NCBI GenBank assembly: GCA_012845835.1
Contig: JABAKD010000023.1
Coordinates: forward strand, 27,259,972-27,323,971
Direction of reading: 5' to 3'
From: Undaria pinnatifida
Lineage: Eukaryota > Sar > Phaeophyceae > Laminariales > Alariaceae
DNA length: 64,000 nucleotides
Numbering within the stretch: the first letter of the stretch is position 1; each line of letters starts with the position of its first letter. A program made the position numbers and the translations under genes. Below the pieces are notes generated by a model. It was not told where the DNA came from. It did not search any database and saw nothing but the letters and a program-made list of their open reading frames with translations. This document shows positions 58,226-64,000 of this stretch, in pieces.

Positions 58226-58949
58226 CTAGCATGCTTTGTGCTTAGCAGTGATGTGGTCGTTGGCGTTTGATGCCGCCTTCGGACCGATGGCGATGAAGAT
58301 GCCCTTCTTCGATTGCTCCCGGCAGAAGGCACTCCTCAAGCACGCGAAACTCCACTTGCCGGTGGTCTTGTTCTTCAGCTTCAGTCCGTACTTGTAGACG
58401 TTCGAGGTATCTCTTGGGTGTGGGTTGAATCTCGTGACTGTCTGGAGGCGCGAAGTCCTTGATCGCTGTTGCGACCTTCTCACCCTCCTGTGCGTTGGTT
58501 AGTTCAGAGAATAAGACGGTCGTCGTTGGCGATCAGAAAACAAACGTGAACGTGTCATGCCACGGCGGTATTTGTTATTGCTTAGGGTTAGATATGTGCA
58601 TATCTACGGGGCTGAGAACCTACCGAATGCTCGGTAATGATGTGGTCATTTCTCGGTGTGAACGCACTTGCGTGTGTGGTGCTTACGTAACGTTTACGTT
58701 CCCATGGCTCGAATGTGCACACGCACGGCACAGCAGCAGCAGCGCCGACAAATATCTTACCTACACGACAACAGGCGGATGTGTTGGTATGTACATAGGT
58801 TGTGTTTTTGTTTTTTGTGTTGAACGCACCTCCAGCCCAGCTGCGTTGACGTCGACAATAACTGGAGCTGCTGCCGACGCGCCAGCTCCGTCGCCAGGTG
58901 GCGTACCATCACCATTGCCATTTGCTTCTTCGGTACTGACAGCTGGCAT
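58226..58949 (-). CDS. Two-exon BED-type zinc-finger protein fragment (hAT-like)
   Basis: Exon 1 (58,949-58,830) runs from an ATG to GAG before a GTGCGT donor, 40 codons in phase 0: a Gly/Ala/Asp-rich leader starting MPAVSTEEANGNGDG. Exon 2 starts at 58,441 after CCTCCAG, also phase 0, and ends at a stop at 58,226. It reads NVYKYGLKLKNKTTGKWSFA, CLRSAFCREQSKKG, and SNANDHITAKH. The W-x2-A-C-x5-C ... H-x4-H layout is that of a BED finger, the DNA-binding domain at the N-terminus of many hAT transposases. No RNase-H-like catalytic region was found next to it, so this may be a truncated transposase gene or a gene whose further exons I cannot see. The design matches the decayed gene at 3,943-4,701. 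Confidence 0.45.
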
Positions 58950-59129
58950 GTTGACATGCACAGCCCGCGGTAGTTGCTCGTGCCGTGATGGGGAGCTGGT
59001 TTGGTTGTGTGCAGGACCACTGATATTCGAGGCGGCAAATACACCGGGCTCAACGGCCGTATTTATGCATTACGTATGTACCCCATATAATGTACGTACT
59101 TGTACGCCGAAGAGGTCAATATCTCCGCA

Positions 59130-59505
59130 TCCGCAATACATTGTTTGCAGGCAAATAGTTTTTTGAGAACCTGCACAAATATTTGCCTGCAGACAAATAC
59201 TTTCTTGAGAAGCTGCGCAAATATTTGTCTGGAAGCGAATTCTTTCTTGAGATGCTGCGCAAATATTTGTCTGCAGGCAAATACTTTTTTGAGAACCTGT
59301 GCAAATATTTGTCTGGCAGGCAAATACTCTCTGGAAAACCTGCGCAAATATTTGTCTGGAAGCAAATACTTTTTTGAGAAGCTGCGCAAATATTTGTCTG
59401 CAGGCAAATACTCTCTTGAGAACTTGTGCAAACATTTTTCTGGCAGGCAAATACTCGCTTGAGAAGCTGCGCAAATATTTGTCTGGAGGCATATACTGCC
59501 CTGGG
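59130..59505. repeat. Minisatellite of ~45-bp units
   Basis: Eight to nine copies of CTGCGCAAATATTTGTCTG, a variable GCAGGC/GAAGC step, AAATACT and TTTTTTGAGAA. Unit lengths are multiples of three in most copies, so several frames stay open on both strands (for example RQIFAQVLKK repeats on the minus strand). This is a property of the repeat, not a gene. Confidence 0.9.
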
Positions 59506-59773
59506 ACAAATACACGCAACTATTATTTGTATATGTTATGGATATTTGTACAGGGTGTGAAAGCTTGAAAGATAACGCCTAGCGCGGCTAGGGTGGCAGG
59601 CATCGCAAGCGCAGTATGCACGCGAGTCTCGACCTGGCCAAGTATATTATTTTTTGGGGCAAAGCGGAACCATGGGTAGGGTTCAAGGATATATAACTCC
59701 TTACTAGCGATAGCCAAACACTGTTATATACACGGTTGTTCTGTGGCCAAAATCGGGTACAGTTTTATTTTAG

Positions 59774-60209
59774 CGTTCGCAACGCGCCCCGGACGCCATC
59801 TTTTTGGCTGGGTGGATCGGTTCTAGGTCTGTTGCTCTTTTTGTACACACATATCGTACACGCGTACATTTCTGACCACATACATCAAGCAGTGGCGGGT
59901 TCAGGCGGGAACACTATCGATCTAGCTCTTTCTACGGGGATAAACGACGAGTACATCAAGGTTTCGGTTCCCCTCAAACACGGTACCAAAAAAAGCGTTG
60001 AACACTCCCCCCAACTCATGGAAAATCCTACCACGTACGCCACACATATCGAAATTGTTGACGCCAACCAATTCATTATTATACAACATCCGAGAGCGAC
60101 GGACATTGATCGGCTGGTCAACCCTATCCATTACCACCAAGTGCAAACACATGTGACGTTCCATGTAGCAACGCGCACTATTCCACGTACGGTACACAGC
60201 ATCCCCTGA
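59774..60209 (+). CDS. Possible single-pass membrane protein exon, unknown function
   Basis: The plus strand is open from before 59,774 to a stop at 60,209. No ATG starts the frame, but TTTATTTTAG directly before 59,774 could be a splice acceptor, so this may be a terminal exon. The predicted protein starts VRNAPRTPSFWLGG and has a hydrophobic helix (GSVLGLLLFLYTHIVHAYI). A soluble part then includes LALSTGINDEYIKVSVPLKH and HIEIVDANQFIIIQHP. No family is recognised. The composition is more protein-like than that of neighbouring open frames, and the stretch is free of repeats. Confidence 0.3.
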
Positions 60210-60980
60210 CCACTAATAATAATTCGTTTGCGCGTACATCAGTACAACGTGCACCCACCGCTATCACACTCCTCCCGCTGAGCACTACTCTTGGGAGCAA
60301 TGCACTAGCTCATGCCACACGTTTCCTCTAAGCAAAGCACTGGGGTTTATCTATGTGAGTACGTGTAACACCATTGTAGGTGGAAAAACATGTATACGTG
60401 CGTTACCGGTGTCTCCCGTTTCACCTTGCGACGCCTCCGAGATTTCACATACCCGTATCCCGAAGGGGAACCTTGTATTATTTATGCATATGAAAACGAC
60501 GTGAGCTGCCCCAGTGGCACCCCTCGCAGGTTAGCTGCGGCAACGGCAATAGCGGCGACGTCTGCGATGTTGACACGATAAATGGCATTTAAAGCGTTTG
60601 GCTACGTCCTTCGCCATAAACTATGGTGCGCCACCAGTAACGATCTCGGTCTGCTGGAGACCATTTTCAACCGATAGAAACGATGAGGGCCCCAGTTACA
60701 CCCCTAGTAGTCGTATTTTGTCTTTATACCTTGTACACATAAACTTAATTACCTAGACCTCGACCCCCTCGGAGGTCTCGCTCGGCATATCCTCCCCCCT
60801 CTCAGCCCTTCTCAGCCCGTAATTGTCGAAAAGAAAATTAGTTGCTGGGGAAAAGAACCGTCCCGAAGTTCCCAATTAGTTGCTGGGGAAATTACAAATA
60901 TCTTTGTGCCGAAAGCGCTCGGTTGGTGCTTCCCTGGCATCTCCGAGTTTCGTCAGCTGAGATCTGGGCTTGGCTCATCA
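60210..60980. other. Intergenic, no gene recognised
   Basis: Short frames only. A small direct repeat (AGTTGCTGGGGAAA) lies at about 60,839 and 60,879. Confidence 0.4.
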
Positions 60981-60984
60981 GCTT

Positions 60985-61515
60985 CGCACCGCCCAGCACC
61001 CCACCGCAGCGCTATAGCTCGCAGCAACGCAGCGCCGTGCAGTGCCCTGCGATGCCCTGCAGCTCTAGCTTAGCAAAGCGCAGCGCTGTGCTTTGACGTG
61101 CTTTGCTGCTTTGCCATGCTGCGTGCTTTGCGGTACTTTTATAGTTCGTACATGCCAGTAACATTCATTCGCAGTATCATCCCACGTACCGGTACTTCGT
61201 ACATAATACGTTGTTGGATCACGACGCACCCCCAGCTCAGGTCAGCCCGCCCAGCACCCCACCGCAGCGCTATAGCTCGCAGCAACGCAGCGCCATGCAG
61301 TGCCCTGCGATGCCCTGCAGTTCTAGCTTAGCAGAGCGCAGTGCTGTGCTTTGACGTGCTTTGCTGCTTTCTTTGCCATGCTGCGTGCTTTGCGGTACTT
61401 TTATTAGTTCGTACCTGCCAGTAACATTCATTCGCAGTATTATCCCACGTACCGGTAATAGATTTGTACATAATACGTTTTTGGATCACAACGCACCCCC
61501 AGCTCAAGTCAGCCC
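60985..61515. repeat. ~260-bp tandem duplication, third partial copy at 62,500
   Basis: Two copies starting CCGCCCAGCACCCCACCGCA (about 60,988 and 61,248) share GCTATAGCTCGCAGCAACGC, TGCTTTGACGTGCTTTGCTG, CCAGTAACATTCATTCGCAG and GCACCCCCAGCTCA. A shorter piece (GTTGGATCACAATACACGCC then CAGCTCAGATCAG) recurs at 62,530-62,570. Confidence 0.88.
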
Positions 61516-62004
61516 ATGTTCTGAACGTTTTTTTAACTTTTTTTTTTTCAACTCTTTTTTTCCAAGTAACTTTTGTTTTTGGGAATTGAACTTGCAACTT
61601 TGTTTCTTCGGGAGCTGAATATGCATTTTAAAGGACGTTCATGCGAGGGAGTTGAACTTGCATTTCAATAGACGTCCATGCGAGCTTTTTGTAATGCGCC
61701 CAAGGGCACACAGCACAAGGCAACAACAGGAGCAAGCTTAAGCTGTGGACCAGTTATGACAATTATTGTACTTTTTTCGTTTGTCGTTGAATCAGTTGTT
61801 TCCTCGTTCATTTTCTACTATCTCCTTTAAATTTGATTCGTTCGAACTCGTTTTTCATTTCCTTCTGGACATTTACAATTGGTCCAGCTTTTCTTTGATT
61901 TCTTGCTTTGAGTTTCAATCATTCAACCGGTCGTACTCACAGCTGACGTTTTTCAATTTTTATATAAAATATATTGATTCTTTTAAGAGGATATTTTTTT
62001 TCTC

Positions 62005-62490
62005 CCGATGACGCCTGGATTCAACTAACGAAAACCAGGCTTATGAGCGGACAGTCTATCTACTAGACCACAAAGTCACATTGCTATCTAAATTTTTTCT
62101 TGACAAATAAATATCGATTTTTCATGAGGATCATTTTTTTTTCGATGACACCCGGATTCGAACCAGCGAAGGCCACCAGGATTATACGCGTACAGTCTAT
62201 GTACTAGACCACAATATGTCACAGCAGCAGTGAGTGGTGTATCTACCATTACTACCATTTTTTACCAAAAAATAAAGATCATTTTTTTCATGAGGATCAT
62301 TTTTTTTCTCATATGACCCCTGGATTCAACCAAAGAACACCAGGCTTATAAGTGGACAGTCTATCTACTAGAAGACCACAAAGTCACGTTGATAATCTAT
62401 TTTTTTTTTCATGAGGATCATTTTCTTTCCCCGATGACACCGGGATTCGAACCTACGAGAAGACCTTAAGGCTTATAGTAGTACACACCG
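62005..62490 (-). repeat. Tandem tRNA-like units, family 3
   Basis: Four units of ~125-150 bp carry, on the minus strand, GTGGTCTAGTA.ATAGACTGT (A box) and a B box. The best unit (about 62,140-62,222) has a perfect GGTTCGAATCC B box, and its ends TGACA and TGTCA can pair as an acceptor-like stem. Units are separated by ATTTTTTTTTCATGAGGATC. The anticodon arm does not pair, so these are read as a tRNA-derived SINE array. Confidence 0.6.
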
Positions 62491-62989
62491 GTACTACTAC
62501 ACCAGGTTTGTACATACTATCAGGTACTACGCTGTTGGATCACAATACACGCCCAGCTCAGATCAGTCCGGTTTTTTACAGCCCAGCAGCGCAGCGTAGC
62601 GCCGTGGGGAGCCGTGCGGTGCGGTGCCGTGTGCCCTTCGCTGCGGTGTTGTGTCGTGCTGCGCTGTGTCCTTTCTCTCGAACATAGACGAGAGCAGTAC
62701 CGGGTATAATACGTGTTGTTGTGTACTATAGTCTATACTTTTTTTTTTTTTTTTTTCCTACATGTATCCGATCTTGCACGGCCCCCTGTTTTTTCCCCCA
62801 CGCAAAGTACCCCCGTACCGCCGATCAGAACGTAACACCGGTACGAAAAGCACACAACACAGCTGAGCACAACAACAAGGCAATTTGCTTTGCACAAGAA
62901 GCTCTTGGCATTATCAAATCGCTGTCCGCACCAAATCGTGGGCCCCTTCTTTCTGCCCCCTTCACATGTTTTTAGTTGCATTCTTCCTT

Positions 62990-63040
62990 GCCTTGCGCGA
63001 GCGTAGCGGGCGGCGTCCAGCCGCCCGCGAGCGAAGCCAC
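62990..63040. repeat. GC-rich hairpin next to GAGCGAAGC
   Basis: GCGGGCGGC and GCCGCCCGC form a perfect 9-bp stem with a 5-base loop, flanked by GCGAGCGTA and GAGCGAAGC. A near relative (GAGCGTGGCGGGCGG ... CCACCCGCGGAGCGAAGC) is at about 8,785-8,830 inside the Harbinger element. Confidence 0.6.
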
Positions 63041-63042
63041 TC

Positions 63043-63796
63043 TGTACCGGAATATAGTTCACATTTGGACTCCTGGCGGCATAACTACTGCTGTGGGAGG
63101 AATTTTTTGAAACGTTTTTTTTTGCTGCGCAGAACCACTTTCGGCGGGAAACCTCAAAAACACACTTTTCGAAAAAGCAGACCACACACACCCTCTCAGC
63201 AGCAGCCAACACACAGCAAACAGAGCTCGCTCGCGGGAATCACCGGTTGGAGCACTTCCTGCGGACCTACTAACATGAGTGATTCGGAGAGCGCTGCTAA
63301 CACACCAAAGCGCAAGAATTTGACAACTTCAGAGAAGAGAGACATGATCGCCGAGCTGCTGAAGGGCAGCAACAAGGGAGAGTTGGTCCACGGTGACTTA
63401 ACCCTCTGTTGTACCCCGGGGATGATTCGCCAGCATCCCCGGATACTCTTCCACGACTGAGTTTTTCTTTCCTGCAGAAAGCACGGTCCACTGTGGTATT
63501 GGTTTATACGGGCGATGCCCGATGCTTCGGTCACAAACAACGGGGTCGATTTTCCAAAAAAAAAAAATTCCCACCATATTCCGCATTTCAGCTATTTTCC
63601 CGGGGATGATGAATCCGCATCCCCGCCCGGCCCATGAACTTTTTTTTTTTTTTTTTTCGGGCCCCCCTCACTACTGAGGGACAATGGCACATGGTTGAGC
63701 TATATAAATCACCAACATCACCCTCTATACCTCAATACTCCAAATGTGAACTATATTCCGGTTTTTCCAAATGTGAACTATATTCCGGTACAGAGT
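63043..63796 (+). mobile_element. Short mariner-like element, probable internal-deletion derivative
   Basis: Ends read inward GTACCGGAATATAGTTCACA on the left and the same on the right after reverse complementing (63,793 inward). TA precedes CCGG on both sides. The right end carries a second tandem copy of the terminal motif. Only ~750 bp lie between, holding one transposase exon (63,275-63,392), so the element is too short to be autonomous. The symmetry extends a few bases outside TA (ACTCTG/CAGAGT), so the exact termini are uncertain. Confidence 0.6.
63275..63392 (+). CDS. N-terminal exon of a mariner-like transposase
   Basis: From the ATG at 63,275 the product starts MSDSESAANTPKRKNLTTSE and continues KRDMIAELLKGSNKGELVHG up to a CACG/GTGACT donor. 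KRKNLT..EKR..I...LL.GS..G.L.HG is the usual start of the helix-turn-helix region in DDE_3-type mariner-like transposases of plants, oomycetes and algae. A possible acceptor TTTCCTGCAG lies at 63,466-63,477, but what follows is not clearly transposase, and the right inverted repeat comes soon after. The downstream catalytic exons seem to have been lost. Confidence 0.55.
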
Positions 63797-64000
63797 TTGT
63801 TTTTGAGAAAATCAGTACGTACCAGTTGGTACGTACGGCATATCTAGTTCCACTCGTACGTACGGCATATCTAGTTCCACTCCGAAAGCTCCAGTCAGGA
63901 TACCCGTGTGCGTTTATCCGAGCGAAGCGAGTTTCCAATCTACACGTGGGCCTCGCAATATAGTCCCCCATGAAAAAAAAATGGTTTGTGTGCGTGTCTT

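Noticed and set aside
58459-59166. 235-codon plus-strand open frame
   Set aside because: It overlaps the minus-strand BED-finger exons in antisense, is Cys/Ser/Thr-rich and shows no domain.
59063-59515. Long open frames on both strands reading repeated RQIFAQVLKK-type peptides
   Set aside because: They exist because the minisatellite period is a multiple of three; all frames show the same effect.
1-64000. Bacterial or organellar origin
   Set aside because: GT-AG introns in phase, LINEs, SINE-like tRNA repeats and Harbinger/hAT/pogo transposons show nuclear eukaryotic DNA.

Overview
This is a repeat-dense stretch of nuclear DNA from an intron-bearing eukaryote. The few recognisable genes are split by GT-AG introns of roughly 0.2 to 1.6 kb. 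CAG/CTG and GTAC-rich low-complexity DNA is everywhere, and nearly all recognisable coding sequence belongs to transposable elements. The gene style and transposon set suggest a stramenopile, most likely a brown alga. That is an inference from style, not a marker-based identification.

Layout. 1-5,830: repeat-rich flank with tRNA-like SINEs, two 42-bp minisatellites and a decayed two-exon BED-finger gene (3,943-4,701, minus). 5,831-16,988: the centrepiece, an 11.16-kb PIF/Harbinger DNA transposon with 37-bp identical terminal inverted repeats. It has a three-exon Myb/SANT-like gene (plus) and a three-exon DDE transposase gene (minus) facing each other across a 332-bp tandem array; both are intact when spliced. 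17,000-25,400: SINE clusters, a direct-repeat-bounded element, LINE scraps, a GC-rich CCAAT-bearing tandem array and CTG-rich duplications. 25,745-30,060: a ~549-bp tandem array split by a 1,220-bp hAT-type element with a clean 8-bp target duplication. 30,390-31,420: the 3' part of LINE family A. 32,045-32,503: a foldback hairpin element. 37,977-38,845: the first two coding exons of a STE20/SPAK-OSR1-like kinase, the only convincing host gene; the rest of its catalytic domain was not found in the window. 40 kb: a LINE A tail. 42.5-44.8 kb: a minisatellite. 46,283-49,858: a complete-ended but decayed pogo/Tigger transposon. 53.1-56.1 kb: remains of two LINE families. 58.2-58.9 kb: a second BED-finger gene fragment. 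59.1-62.6 kb: minisatellite, duplications and tRNA-like repeats. 63.0-63.8 kb: a short mariner-like element with one transposase exon.

How it works together. The Harbinger element carries the two proteins its superfamily is known to need (DDE nuclease and Myb-like partner) and looks autonomous. The hAT, foldback and mariner-like elements lack complete transposases and would depend on other copies. LINE family A fragments occur at five places and probably supplied machinery for the SINEs (inference). The kinase gene sits at the edge of a transposon-filled region that either forms a very large intron or has broken the gene.
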